Below are positions 1 to 10,392 of a stretch of 27,746 nucleotides of DNA, one piece after another. A program made the translations under genes and the position numbers. Source of the DNA: Nemertoderma westbladi (taxonomy: Eukaryota > Xenacoelomorpha > Nemertodermatida > Nemertodermatidae); assembly GCA_032718475.1 (NCBI GenBank), contig JAUCBJ010003417.1, positions 1 through 27,746 on the forward strand. The letters run 5' to 3'. Under the pieces are notes generated by a model. It did no database searches and was not told the origin of the DNA. It saw only the letters and a list, made by a program, of their open reading frames with translations. Position 1 is the stretch's first letter, and every line of letters begins with the position of its first letter.

Positions 1-654
1 TCAGCAGACCATCATAGTAGTCTACACTAGAGAAGCCCCTAGCTAAATAGCCTGGGTGTAGAAGAGTGAATATAGTGAATATGAGTACGATCACAACAAG
101 TGAGAGAGGTAGCCTGAATTGGCGATGGAACTGCAGTTGAAGAGAGTAGTGGTTAAAAGGAACTCAGGATATTATTATCTTTTGAAAAAAGAGCCCCCGC
201 AACAAAAAATTTACAACATAACATGAAAAGCACCACTAAGATCGTTTCTACTTGTAGTACAGTTTGTTGGCTTGTTCAGGTATATTTAATACAGTATCAA
301 ATTTTGGTAATTTTTTGTATCTGATAAAAATTATCTTAGCCAATTTGCATTACCAACCTCTACCTGATACAACTACCCCCTTGTACTTGCTGAACTCTGA
401 CCTGTGATATCACGTATGGCATAAATAAATATACAAATTCAAAGATTAGCAGATATCTGAGACGAATGTTAATAAATTAACTAAATAATGTTGATAAATT
501 TAATTCGTACCATATGAATTATATTTATTATTTTAATTACTTTATATTGAGATAAATGGTGAAACAATAATTTCAACTGGTATTTACATACTAAGCACAA
601 ACGTTAGTGAAGCGAGTTTCTTCACCATAGGCTAATTTCGTATTTATTTGAATT
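1..654. other. Gene-free upstream region of the sugar transporter
   Basis: AT-rich sequence with no convincing coding exon on either strand. It must contain the promoter and 5' UTR of the transporter starting at 655, but I see no clear TATA box or initiator. If BTBD9 is intact it would also be intronic for that gene. I looked for its discoidin-like exon here and did not find it. Confidence 0.5.
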
Positions 655-2202
655 ATGAATTCAGTTAACAAATATGAAGTCCCCGAAGAGGAGAGTGAGA
701 GTGTCAGTAGCCCCCCAACAGACAACCTTCTACACGCGCAGGTAAGAGTAAGATCAACTCTACAACTGGAATCCAGCCACCGGAATCTCTTCCTGGCTGT
801 TACGGTTGCTACCTTGGGATCGTTTGCCTTCGGCTACACCATGGGATTTTCATCGCCGGCTCTACCTTTAATGGTTAACGATGGAACCATCGATAAGAAT
901 AATGAATCTATAGTTGGAAGTATTGTTACGATTGGATGTTTGGTTGGGGCTTTAATAACTGGAGAGTTAGCCGAGAGGTTCGGTAGGAAGACAATGCTTA
1001 TGACATTGACTGTTCCGTATGCGGTGGGGTGGGTTATGGTATGCAGCGCTACTAGAGAACTGTATTACCTACTTCTGATTGGTCGGTTATTTACAGGTCT
1101 TGGTGTTGGAATGTCCTCATTGGTTGTACCGATGTATGTTTCCGAAATTTCTGTACCACAATATAGAGGATTGTTGGGGTCAATGTTCCAGCTGACCATC
1201 ACACTGGGAATTCTTTTAGTTTATGCACTGGGTTGTTTCATAACTAATTGGCGAATATTAGCTCTAATTGGAATGACATTTCCGGTGCTTCTGTTATCCA
1301 TGATTTTTATGACAGAAACTCCTCAGTGGTACTTAAAATTTGACAGATTTGATGACGCTATTGAAGCCTTGGTTTGGTTGAGACGTAGTAATAGAGAAGA
1401 TGTTGGTGAAGAAATCAAAGAAATAATCGATAATTTAGAAAAAGGACAAAATGAAAGTTTTAGTCTCAGCGATTTTAAGAAACCTCTTGTGTACAAACCG
1501 ATAATATTAAGTTGTCTAATCTTAGCATTCCAACAATTATCTGGTAATGGCGCCGTAGTAACATATTCTGTGGACATATTCAAGAGCGCTGGTTTTACCG
1601 ACAGCGCTTTAGCTAGTGTATACTTAGCAATATTACAGGTGGTTGCGACAATTGTTATGGGTGTTTTGTTGGATAAGACTGGTAGAAAGGTTCTGTTGAT
1701 AGTGTCGGGGATTGGTATGACAATAACAGCTGTGGGCTTCGGTGCATATTTCGCCATTAAAAACTCCCAAAGCCATAACCACCCACCTACTGGAGAGTTG
1801 TCCACTGTTGCTCCCCCTCCCACATACCACTGGTTGGCCTTATCATCTATGCTCCTCTACATAACGTTTTTCAACCTCGGCTGGGGTGGAACACCATGGA
1901 TTATAGCTTCCGAAATTTTACCCCAGAAGATAAAGCGCTTCGCAAGCTCCTTGGCCACAGCCTCTATGTGGCTATCATTGTTTATTGTCGCCCTAGAATT
2001 TGATAACATGAACGACAGCCTCGGAGAAGATGTCACATTCTGGATATTTGCTGGTGTAACAGTTTTGGGTGTTTTATTTGTGGCGTGTTTTCTGCCGGAG
2101 ACCAAAGGTAAATCCCTGGAAGAGATTGAACTGTATTTTGAAGGTGGGGGAGCGAGGGAAACAGTTCGGGCGCCCTGGGTGGAAGCGTATCAAGGAGACT
2201 AA
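655..2202 (+). CDS. MFS sugar transporter, GLUT6/8- or Tret1-like, intronless
   Basis: A 515-aa facilitative hexose or trehalose carrier of the MFS sugar-porter family, about the usual length, with about 12 membrane segments starting near residue 46 and a cytosolic N-tail. Signature motifs occur in order: ERFGRK (107-112) in loop 2-3, GR...YVSEIS (143-166) at TM4-5, YRG (170-172), ETPQWYL (221-227) in place of PESPRWL, QQLSG (293-297) in TM7, DKTGRK (340-345), GWGGTPW...SE (409-420) in TM10 with the inhibitor-site Trp present, and PETKGKSLEEIE (481-492). The long extracellular loop between TM9 and TM10 (about 369-392) is typical of class III GLUTs. A sequon NES (83-85) lies in the first outer loop. 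The whole gene is one exon; an in-frame stop lies just before the ATG. GWGG instead of GWGP is a small deviation. Substrate and membrane (plasma or lysosomal) cannot be decided from sequence. Confidence 0.93.
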   Translation: MNSVNKYEVPEEESESVSSPPTDNLLHAQVRVRSTLQLESSHRNLFLAVTVATLGSFAFGYTMGFSSPALPLMVNDGTIDKNNESIVGSIVTIGCLVGALITGELAERFGRKTMLMTLTVPYAVGWVMVCSATRELYYLLLIGRLFTGLGVGMSSLVVPMYVSEISVPQYRGLLGSMFQLTITLGILLVYALGCFITNWRILALIGMTFPVLLLSMIFMTETPQWYLKFDRFDDAIEALVWLRRSNREDVGEEIKEIIDNLEKGQNESFSLSDFKKPLVYKPIILSCLILAFQQLSGNGAVVTYSVDIFKSAGFTDSALASVYLAILQVVATIVMGVLLDKTGRKVLLIVSGIGMTITAVGFGAYFAIKNSQSHNHPPTGELSTVAPPPTYHWLALSSMLLYITFFNLGWGGTPWIIASEILPQKIKRFASSLATASMWLSLFIVALEFDNMNDSLGEDVTFWIFAGVTVLGVLFVACFLPETKGKSLEEIELYFEGGGARETVRAPWVEAYQGD

Positions 2203-2289
2203 ATGAGATCTCGGAGAATGGAAGAACGAGAATGGACATTCTTGTGTACAATATTAAACACGATGTGATACAATTGTTGCAAATTAATG

Positions 2290-2295
2290 AATAAA
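2290..2295 (+). terminator. Candidate polyadenylation signal of the sugar transporter
   Basis: A perfect AATAAA lies 88 bases after the transporter stop. A second one occurs at 2380-2385. Position and strand fit, but AATAAA is common in AT-rich DNA. Confidence 0.5.
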
Positions 2296-2424
2296 TTACC
2301 ATGAATAATAACTTAAACTGAAAATTCAAATTTTACATAATTAACGAGTTTTTAAATGTTCTTTATATTAATGCGGGAGAATAAACTAGAAAATAAAGTA
2401 AGGTACGAAAAAGACACAAAAAAA

Positions 2425-2500
2425 CCTGACCTGGGATCGAACCCGTCACTTTCACATCTCAAGTCTGGCGATTTACCGAGTGAGCTAACTGAGATAAATC
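2425..2500 (-). repeat. tRNA-derived pseudogene or SINE head
   Basis: On the minus strand a perfect pol III B box, GGTTCGATCCC (2433-2443), lies 32 bases after an A-box-like TAGCTCACTCGG (2476-2487), the spacing of a tRNA. The sequence between resembles an anticodon arm (CAGACTTGAGA), and a T-run follows the T arm. The anticodon and T stems contain mismatches and no clean acceptor stem forms, so this is not a functional tRNA. It is a tRNA-derived SINE or a decayed tRNA copy. Confidence 0.65.
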
Positions 2501-2637
2501 ACAAGAACAATGACAAGAATTACATTATTAAGGGTCGCTCTTTCCTACAACAACTACCTACCTCTATAATAAAGAGGCAATTTCGTTATAAATATAAATG
2601 TTATTATAAATATTCGCTATAAATGTCCCCTTTTAGC

Positions 2638-3406
2638 AACTGAAGGGAACGTAGTCTCTCAACGTAACGTAACGGCTTACAACTGAAGGGAACGTAGTCT
2701 CTCAACGTAACGTAACGGCTTACAACTGAAGGGAACGTAGTCTCTCAACGTAACGTAACGGCTTACAACTGAAGGAAACGTAGTCTCTCAACGTAACGTA
2801 ACGGCTTACAACTGAAGGGAACGTAGTCTCTCAACGTAACGTAACGGCTTACAACTGAAGGAAACGTAGTCTCTCAACGTAACGTAACGGCTTACAACTG
2901 AAGGGAACGTAGTCTCTCAACGTAACGTAACGGCTTACAACTGAAGGGAACGTAGTCTCTCAACGTAACGTAACGGCTTACAACTGAAGGAAACGTAGTC
3001 TCTCAACGTAACGTAACGGCTTACAACTGAAGGGAACGTAGTCTCTCAACGTAATGTAACGGCTTACAACTGAAGGGAACGTAGTCTCTCAACGTAACGT
3101 AACGGCTTACAACTGAAGGAAACGTAGTCTCTCAACGTAACGTAACGGCTTACAACTGAAGGGAACGTAGTCTCTCAACGTAACGTAACGGCTTACAACT
3201 GAAGGGAACGTAGTCTCTCAACGTAACGTAACGGCTTACAACTGAAGGGAACGTAGTCTCTCAACGTAACGTAACGGCGTACAACTGAAGGGAACGTAGT
3301 CTCTCAACGTAACGGCTTACAACTGAAGGGAACGTAGTCTCTCAACGTAACGTAACGGCTTACAACTGAAGGGAACGTAGTCTCTCAACGTAACGTAACG
3401 GCTTAC
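2638..3406. repeat. 43-bp minisatellite, 18 tandem copies
   Basis: Units start at 2638, 2681, 2724, 2767, 2810, 2853, 2896, 2939, 2982, 3025, 3068, 3111, 3154, 3197, 3240, 3283, 3321 and 3364. Each begins AACTGAAGGGAACGTAG and ends GTAACGGCTTAC. Copies are almost identical. The unit at 3283 lacks 5 bp (38 bp long), the one at 3025 has a C-to-T change, and the one at 3240 has a T-to-G change. Units 4, 6, 9 and 12 share a GGGAA-to-GGAAA variant. There is no open frame across the array. High homogeneity implies recent amplification. Confidence 0.97.
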
Positions 3407-3794
3407 AACAATTGTCATCCTCGAAATTCATCGTTGTTAGATTGATTTGGTGACGTCATAAGATACGTTGCATTGCATATTCACACTCGTCGTATAAGAC
3501 TCATTACAATATATTCATATTGTTATAGATAGATAGATTAATTTAAACATTATGTAAAAACAATAACAAATACACCAAACAATGTACCGGTATAAAGGTA
3601 TTGTCCAACATAACATATAGGATTACCCCTAAACCTTTGCAGCTTATTTCCAAGGGGGTTCTTTGTTTTACTTAAGAATATATAATATATTAGATATTCG
3701 AATATAAGGAGTATAATATATTCATTTCCCAAAAAAATAAATATTAGGTAAAATAATTTTAGTTGAACTAAATTTGCATATTAAACTCCCTTAC
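3407..3794. other. AT-rich spacer, no gene recognised
   Basis: Sequence between the minisatellite and BTBD9 exon 2, containing a short GATA run (3529-3539). A minus-strand open frame of 60 codons (3732-3550) has no recognised similarity. Read as BTBD9 intron 2, its first bases (GTAAGGGAG, minus strand, from 3794 down) form a good splice donor. Confidence 0.5.
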
Positions 3795-4274
3795 CTCGGC
3801 GCCGTGACGGAGTGTGGCCACGTTCTCATCCGATCGCCACAACGCGCCTCGATGGGGCAAGTCTGAATCAACCGCGAGCGCCTGCCGCTGGATGGCGTCC
3901 AGCAACGCGTCGGGACTAAGCAACGCGGAATCCCTCACGACGGACAACAGCTCGGAGAGCGGCACGATGGTAAACCGAACGGCGGAGGCGACCAGATCCA
4001 CGGAGCAGCCGGGATTCGCCGAGATCCACTGACGAACCGTCGCGAAGATCTCCACCTCGGGCGCGTAGAAGGAGTCCCGTCGGACGAGACGCACCAGCGA
4101 GGACTGCGACAGGCCGAGGAACTGTTCGTGACGGAGGATGTCCCGGGCATTCCGATCGAGGAAATCGAGACAACTCGAGGCGAGATCTTCCAGCATGTAG
4201 AGATTCGCCGCGTCGTAGATTACGCAGGCCGTGTCCGTCTCCAGACGGCCCTGTAGGTAGGCTGATATAGAGAC
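3795..4274 (-). CDS. BTBD9: BTBD9 orthologue, coding exon 2 (BACK domain)
   Basis: A 160-codon phase-0 exon. The acceptor is CTTACAG before GTC at 4274 and the donor is GAG followed by GTAAGG at 3795/3794. The encoded sequence continues exon 1 without gap: an SEYL-like start (VSISAYLQ), then the BACK-domain core with YDAANLYMLEDL, FLDRNARDIL, RDSFYAPEVEIF, PLSELLSVVRDSALLSPDALLDAI (in part) and a DENVATLRHGAEV end, all closely like vertebrate and insect BTBD9. BTBD9 is a BTB-BACK adaptor proposed to work with Cullin-3 and linked to iron and sleep phenotypes. The family's two C-terminal discoidin-like (F5/8C) domains are absent here and should be encoded left of position 1. GC is about 60%, far above the flanks. 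Confidence 0.92.
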
Positions 4275-4652
4275 CTGTAAGGGTGGGAATTTAAAGATTA
4301 TTAAGTAAATTATAACTCGATCAACGTCTGTTCCTGCTTTTCCCGACGCGCGGCTCGCATCCTTTAGATAAAACATAAGATAAAAAAGGGTACCGTAGTG
4401 GAATTTTTGAGTAAAGTTAGGCAGTGGAAAGCGGTAATGTGGAATAAGTCGGCCCTACATACTAAATAACACGAGTGAGGAGGGCCTTCGTGCAGCAGAA
4501 GCTCCAAGCCATATCAGCGAACAATTATAATTATACTATGGCTAGTTACATAATCTGATATTGGAGGGCCACCGAGGTTAATCAAGGGTCGAGAGAATAA
4601 GGTATACATTTTGACATGTAAAAAGATGATAACTGTACGTACGTACATAAAC

Positions 4653-4820
4653 CATGTCCTGGAATATAGTGTCGTTATTCAGGAACCTGCCCCCTCCCCC
4701 CAAAAAAAATTTGTAACAGAGTTAGTTTCATCTCCCTCCTCCTCCGTGTGTGAGCTAGAATTTTTATTTTTGCTTTCAAACTTTAGCTACAAGCGTTTGA
4801 AAAAAGTTTCTCGGGCGAGG
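4653..4820 (+). repeat. Fold-back element family, truncated copy 1
   Basis: Begins with the family terminus ATGTCCTGGAAT and continues through a C-rich stretch, a CAGAGTTAGTTTCA block, a CTCCCTCC block and TTTAGCTACAAGCGTTTGAAAAAAG. This is the same order as the copy at 6415 and the right arm of the copy at 26586-27369. Similarity stops after about 170 bp, so only one terminus is present. Confidence 0.7.
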
Positions 4821-5756
4821 GGATCTACTAATGTTCAGAACATTCACCATACCAAAAAAGCATTAAAAAACACTAAAAAGGACTGCTGAAAAAAATGTGT
4901 CAGCAGGGTTAAGTAGAGATCCTTTTACTTTACTCGTTTACCTCACATTTAACGCGATAACTTAGTTACGTTCAAACTTTTAATTTAAAAGTTAATATTT
5001 TAAAGAAAACAACAACTTTTATAAAAATATTTTTTATCCACTTTGTAATCCACATTTCCTCGAAATACCGGTAAAAGGAATTTTTCCTCGAAACAAAAAT
5101 TCTTTTACTACGCGAAATAAAAAGTCGGACAAAAAAGGTTACTTTCTTTTTGTAAAATAAATACTTATTTTATTTTTACGCATTCGTGATCAGAGATCAG
5201 GGGCCAAGATCGAACACATTTTCCAAGAAAATACCCAATTCTAGGTGAGAAAAAATATTGGAAGTGGGGAATACCAAACTGGGTATTCCGGATTTGTAAA
5301 CAAATGTTAAAGAATCGACATTAAGACAGGTTATATAGACAGTAGAAAGTAAACACATGGTTTGATAAGATATAATTTCTTGGGCTACGGTTCCGTGATA
5401 TGCCACTCACTACATTTTATCTACAAAAAGTTAAAAAAGTGTTTTAATTAATACCAGTACATATGGTGTTACATTTTTCAGATAGCTAGTGTTTTTTATG
5501 GCGCTATAGGAAAAATAATTATTTAATACATGGGAAATAAAGTAGAACTTTTTTTTCACTATTCTCGAGGCATTTTATTTACCGAGCATCAGCGAGGTTA
5601 ATAAAGGGTCGAGGGAATCTCGTGTTTTTTCCCATGTAATACGTAATTTTATTCTTAAATTGCTACTTTTTGTTGCTTAATTCTTTAATAAAACGTACAG
5701 CGATATATAGTGGTACAAAATAAATTGAACTATAATAGTATTTTACTATATTGCTT
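4821..5756. other. AT-rich intronic tract, no gene seen
   Basis: No coding potential of note. A block resembling CGAGGTTAATAAAGGGTCGAG occurs at 5592-5612, and a near copy sits at 4575-4595. They look like matching pieces of another degenerate repeat. Confidence 0.4.
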
Positions 5757-6090
5757 CCATAGTTACTGCGATTCCAATTATTGTACTCTTCCAACTCCTG
5801 ATGCTGCCTTACTCAATGTTACATAATTTAGTGACCTCGAATAATTATTACGTAACTAAAGAGCCGCTTAACTACATAAAATATGTCAAAATTGGATATT
5901 GAGTTCGCCTTGCAGACACTAAAGTTGCAATAACTTTTGAATGTGTGAAATAAAATTTAAGAAATTCAACCAAAAATATTTAATTTTACTTTTTTCGCCG
6001 GGAAAAAAAGTAAAATCAATGTAATCCTACGGGATACTTTTTTCCCTAGGGAAAAAAGTGAAACTTTTTCTCCCGATTTTGGTCTAAATT
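5757..6090 (+). repeat. Dispersed repeat, copy A (inverted relative to 12370-12690)
   Basis: Shares several ordered blocks with the reverse complement of 12370-12690: AGTTACTGC, an ACTCCTGATGCTGCCTT-like block, GTAACTAAA, TTCGCCTTGCAGACACTAAA, CAATAACTTTTGA, TTTAAGAAATTC, TTTTTTCGCC, and AATCCTA followed by AGGGAAAAA. Copies are clearly homologous but diverged with small indels. The superfamily is unknown. Confidence 0.65.
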
Positions 6091-6414
6091 CGAGCGAAAA
6101 GTAACAATTTAAGAATAAAATACAACATTTTGGCATTAGTATAGTCTAGTTTTGGTTAGAAAACACCACCAGTGTAACCTCCTCCTTTCCCTTAATGTTA
6201 TCAATCAAATGAAATTAATTCTAGAAATATACTAAACACACATTTGGTGTTTACGGTAATTCTGCTCAATTGACTCGTATTTTGATGGTACTATTCTAGA
6301 ACATATCCTTATGTATTTTGGGGGTACTATTGAGGGTACTATTTTAAAGGGTACAACATCTCCATCAACGACTGTCTGAAGACAGGTCCGAACCTCCTCC
6401 CGCTACTCTTACAA

Positions 6415-7455
6415 CATGTCCTGGAATATAGTGTCGTTATTCTGGTACCCCCCCCCGCCCCCCCAAATTTTTCCACAAATCTTAATGAGATTGTATGAAA
6501 CTTGAAACAGAGTTAGTTTCACCTCCCTCCTTGCTGGGTGAGCCAGAAATTTTATTTTCGCTTTCGTTCTTTAGCTACAAACGTTTAAAAAAAGTGTCTC
6601 CGTCTATATTGCACCAGTTACACCGCAGTTATTCTTCAAACATTTAGTGATTTGTAGGTACTGGTCCGTATATGTGAAAATATATTCGAATTTTGCATGT
6701 ATTTGCTTCTGCTGCAGGCCATTTATTATATTTATATAATAAATACACAATGTTCTAGAACATTTTGATTATGTATGAATATCCATATACTAGTATGGTA
6801 AGTGAAGTAAGTGAAGTAAACTTATTTCTGTGTGTGAGGGGGTCCAGCAACAAGTTGCTGGAAGTTATATACCCAGCAACTTTTTAAAAAACCTTTTTTA
6901 AATCCAATTTTTAGATTAGTGCTAATATTCGATAAATTGAGTGATTTGATATTATATATAAATGACTGGAAATGTTAGCTATTTGTTTTGAAATAATTGT
7001 TATTTTCTTGAGCAACAAGTTTCTGTGTGTGAGGGGGTCCAGCAACAAGTTGCTGAAACAAGTTTCGGAAACAAGTTGCAGAAACAAGTTGCAGCAACTT
7101 GTTTCTGTGTGTGAGGGGGTCCAGCAACAAGTTTCAGAAACAAGTTGCAGAAACAAGTTGCTCCGTGTGAGGGGGGCCTTATACTAGTATTATCATTTAG
7201 GCATTGCATTGTTTCCAAGCTACTTATGAGATAAACAAAATGTTCTAGAATATTGTGTATTTATTAAATAGAATAAATGGCCTGCAGCAAAAGCAGATAC
7301 ATGCAAAATTCGAATGCCCATATACCAGCTATTTCCCAACCAAATTCAAATATTGTGTTACATATTTGGAATCTTTCCATGGCCAGCTTTCAAGTAGTAC
7401 CAACAAATCACTATAAGGTAGAAGAATAACTGCGGTGTAACTGGTGCAATATACA
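6415..7455 (+). mobile_element. Fold-back element family, copy 2, interrupted by a nested insertion
   Basis: Left arm starts ATGTCCTGGAATATAGTG at 6415 and runs through CAGTTACACCGCAGTTATTCTTC and GCAGGCCATTTATTA. The inverted right arm returns with AAATGGCCTGCAGC (7276-7289) and GAATAACTGCGGTGTAACTGGTGCAATATA near 7425-7454 (quoted in parts). The outer ~200 bp of the right arm, including the terminus, is missing. The arms are separated by the insertion at 6797-7179. The family has no protein of its own. Confidence 0.7.
6797..7179. mobile_element. Nested repeat insertion flanked by TATACTAGTAT duplications
   Basis: An 11-bp word TATACTAGTAT occurs at 6786-6796 and 7180-7190, directly bordering the block, as a target duplication would. 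Inside, a GTGTGAGGGGGTCCAGCAACAAG module repeats about three times (from about 6830, 7023 and 7106) with many small palindromes such as AGCAACAAGTTGCT and GCAGCAACTTGTTTC. No clean matching terminal inverted repeats were found, so the element class is open. The 8-bp core TACTAGTA would fit a hAT-type target. Confidence 0.55.
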
Positions 7456-7870
7456 CTTTTCTAGTTCTAGTTCTAGAGTTCTAGAACAAAAAATATATAA
7501 TATACACTAATCTAAAACAAAAATAAAATTAAAAAATTATTGTTCTAGAATATATAGCTAGTAATTTATTAAATTTAAAATAGCTTGTAATAAAATTTTT
7601 TTTTTTATTTATACTAATGTTGGTTAACATTAATCAATACACTACTTAGAGACAACACTAGCTAATACCTTTAAACAAACACTAGCTAACATCAAAAACA
7701 CTAGCTACTTTAAACAACAAGTTTTTAAGGCTATAGAGTTCCGTATAGCACTAATAAATTAAAAAATTATGTTCATAGAACATTGTGTAGCTAGTTTTTT
7801 TTTAATTTTAAAATAGCTAGTAAATTTAAAAAAATATATTATTAAATAAATTTTTAAATACATTTAAATT
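7456..7870 (+). repeat. AT-rich repeat with TTCTAGAAC palindromes, copy A
   Basis: Contains a TTCTAG/TTCTAGAAC cluster (about 7457-7489), TTCTAGAATATATAGCTAG, and a GTTCCGTATAGCACTA block (7740-7755). The reverse complement of 10075-10345 carries the related GTTCCGAGTATAGCACTA and GTTCTAGAAC blocks, so the two are diverged inverted copies. Confidence 0.5.
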
Positions 7871-8760
7871 AATATTGATTATAGAGATTTTGTATACCGT
7901 TGTAACTGATTAGTTTATTTATCCGTTGGGTATTGGCTTTTGTTAAATGCCTTTAATATTTCGTGGAATCCGTTTCATTTTCCTTTATTTATCCGTTGCC
8001 TCCACATGTATTCTGTCAGTTTTTCGGAGAATTTATCTTCATAGTTAAGGGGGGTGGGGGGGGGGGGGGGGGGGTACACACCCCTATGGACCTTTTTTTG
8101 CAAATGGCTATAATTTCTGCTTGTGGATAGTTTTGTATATTTTATACCTTTCGGGGGATTAACATATGGCCAAAGATTGGGTTCAAATAAAAAATTTTCA
8201 AATTTGCGTCGCCCTCTAGCGGCCACCAGCGAAATTGTTAATTTCACTAAAAACACTACTAGTCTCACAATTTTGGGCGAAAATTTTCGAAACTTGATTT
8301 TTCTGAATCAGCATCCTCGGCTCCACAAAACTTATCGGTTACATTTTTTGTTTACGTCTTAAATATTATTAACTAATATTAATTATTATTTAATAGATAT
8401 TAACTGATTTCAAGAAATTATTATGGCACAATTCAAAATTCTAACCGATAACTTTTGATCAAAACCCGAAAATAAATCAAACAAAAAAAATTTCGAAAAT
8501 TGGTTAAGAAATGGCCGAGTAGTAGTATTTTGAATGTGAAAAATACAATTCCGAGATAAACGCATTTAAAGTTTGAGAACAATATATTTCAAATGTTCCC
8601 GCTATTTTCACGTACTGGTATCTCCTTTTCTTTTCCCATTGGTTATCCCCTATACATTTTGTGATTTCTCAATGGATTTTATGAAATTTGGTTCAAATAA
8701 ACCCCTACCCACATTTAACAACCTGTAAAAATATTTTTTTGAGTGCTTGCCAAAAAACAC
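7871..8760. other. Intronic tract with a G6TG19 run, no gene seen
   Basis: Contains a G homopolymer (8049-8074, a single T interruption) followed by TACACACCCCTATGG, and a CGCCCTCTAGCGGCC word (8209-8223) of the type often seen in dispersed repeats. The proline run in the minus-strand frame here is just the G-run translated. I see no real gene. Confidence 0.5.
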
Positions 8761-8769
8761 TTCGCGCAG

Positions 8770-9025
8770 CACGTGATCAAATTTCATTGTGGCATATTGA
8801 TTTGATTGCATACCATTTCGTCATTTAGTAATAAATAGTCATGGAATAATGAGGCAACCTTAACAAACTTTCAAAATTATATAAAAATTTCCATATACTT
8901 TTATAATAAGCCTTTACACAGAACATTAAGCTTTGCGCAGCACGTGAAACCTTCGCGCAACACGTGAGACATTCGCGCAGCACGTGTATGTTTCACGTAG
9001 CACTTGATGACTTCTCACAGCACAG
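8770..9025 (+). repeat. 20-bp degenerate tandem repeat with CACGTG at exact 20-bp spacing
   Basis: CACGTG occurs at 8941, 8961 and 8981, then decays to CACTTG at 9001 and CACAGT at 9021, all exactly 20 bp apart. The consensus is CACGTGARACWTTCGCGCAG. Isolated copies with the same TTCGCGCAGCACGTGA context lie at 8761-8776 and 9404-9419. CACGTG is the canonical E-box, but a simple decaying minisatellite explains the pattern. Confidence 0.8.
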
Positions 9026-9927
9026 TTAATTAATCGAGCAGCTCGGAAAGCCTTTTAATCAGAATGAGAAGCCTTCACGCGGTACATGAAATGTTCATGC
9101 TGCACCACATGAAGACGCCTATGTGAAGAATACCAGGATTTCACTTTTCGGTCGACTTTTTATTGGAATTTTAAATATGAATATTTTTAATTTTTTTTTA
9201 ATTTATCTTTATTGAGTGTTTTGTAGCGCTTATTTCTGTCTTATAACCTGTACATATACTAATTCGTTTATTGTTTTGGTTAGATTCAGGCCTTCTGTAA
9301 CCTGTGGTTTTGGTGAATACCTGGTATTCTTCACATGGGGGTAACTGCAAAGTGAAATAAAACGGCAGAAAGTCTGGTATTCTTCACATGGGCCCATGAA
9401 GACTTCGCGCAGCACGTGAATTATTCTCAGAGCCTGTGGAATTTAAAAAATAATAAGTTTATGGTTGTTCCTCGCAATTTGTATTACCAGCTATTGCTAT
9501 ATGATGGTTCACTTTAGTTATTACTAGTCGACAACTAGTCCATTAGACAACTGTTCAATATGTAATACAAAACTCACAAATATATATTAATTAAAATTTG
9601 ATGGACATGTTGACAGACAGACAGACATACAAACAGACAGGCAGACAAACTGAGAGACAGACTGACATACAGACATAGTGATTAGATAATTCCAAACATG
9701 AAAACAGACATCGACATTAAGAAAAATCCCATCAGCAAACATTTCAGATTGCTTATTTTATGCTCTTTTTAATATTTCGACGGACAGACAGACAGACATA
9801 CCGACGGAAAACCAGCCATTACTCGAGAAGTAAAAACGAATCCGCTATAATCTCGCTAATCCGTTTCCAGATTTGAAATCCTCATTAATTTATACTCTAG
9901 AAACAAAAAATAAAAATTTTGACCTGA
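9026..9927. other. Intronic tract with GACA-type simple repeats
   Basis: GACAGACA-rich stretches lie at 9610-9677 and 9780-9800. An inverted word pair GAAGAATACCAG (9125-9136) and CTGGTATTCTTC (9374-9385; also about 9321-9332) suggests another palindromic repeat. No gene is recognised. Confidence 0.5.
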
Positions 9928-9974
9928 GGGGGGGGGGGGGGGGAGGTGTACGTACCCCCCCCCCCCCCCCCCCC
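9928..9974. repeat. G16 / C20 inverted homopolymer pair
   Basis: Sixteen G (9928-9943) are followed by AGG, a TGTACGTA centre, and twenty C (9955-9974). The two arms can pair into a long GC hairpin, and either strand can form a G-quadruplex. Confidence 0.9.
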
Positions 9975-10074
9975 TAATGCACTCCTCACACGAAGCTCCC
10001 TGGCGACGTATATTTTTTTCTTATTTTTCTCTGAACCTGTATTTAATTGCCTTAATTTATGCATTTCGCACCCC

Positions 10075-10345
10075 AAAAATTTTTTAAATAATTTTTTTTA
10101 ATCACAAGCTATTTTAAATTTGAAAAATAACTAGCTATATGTTCTAGAACTAGAACATTATATTGAATTTTATTTATGTTCTTGAATAGTGTATAATATC
10201 TATATTGTGTTCTAGAACTCTACATTGTTGCCATGGTAACAATGATTTATGTTATAAAAATGTAGTGCTATACTCGGAACTGTTACCGTTTTTACTAATA
10301 ATGTACAAGTTCAACATTAATCAACAAGAAAAACACAGCAGTAGA
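10075..10345 (-). repeat. AT-rich repeat with TTCTAGAAC palindromes, copy B
   Basis: Read on the minus strand, it shares GTTCCGAGTATAGCACTA, GTTCTAGAAC and AAAATAGCTTGTGATT-like blocks with 7456-7870. A compound palindrome GTTCTAGAACTAGAACA lies at 10140-10156. Confidence 0.45.
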
Positions 10346-10371
10346 TGATGACCTGAAAACATTTGGCCTGT

Positions 10372-10392
10372 CCCCCCCCCCCCCCCCCCCCC
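10372..10392. repeat. C21 homopolymer
   Basis: Twenty-one consecutive C about 145 bases beyond the 3' end of the LIM coding region. Confidence 0.95.

Noticed and set aside
2425-2500. Functional tRNA gene on the minus strand
   Set aside because: A and B boxes fit, but the anticodon and T stems have mismatches and no acceptor stem forms.
3814-4173. Alternative frames overlapping BTBD9 exon 2 on both strands
   Set aside because: They are shadows in a GC-rich exon; only the frame with BACK-domain motifs and matching splice phases is real.
4611-4889. 92-codon plus-strand frame
   Set aside because: It runs over the terminus of a fold-back repeat and low-complexity A-rich sequence; no protein family signal.
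7975-8268. 97-codon minus-strand reading frame with a proline run
   Set aside because: The prolines are the G homopolymer translated, and there is no family resemblance or conservation signal.
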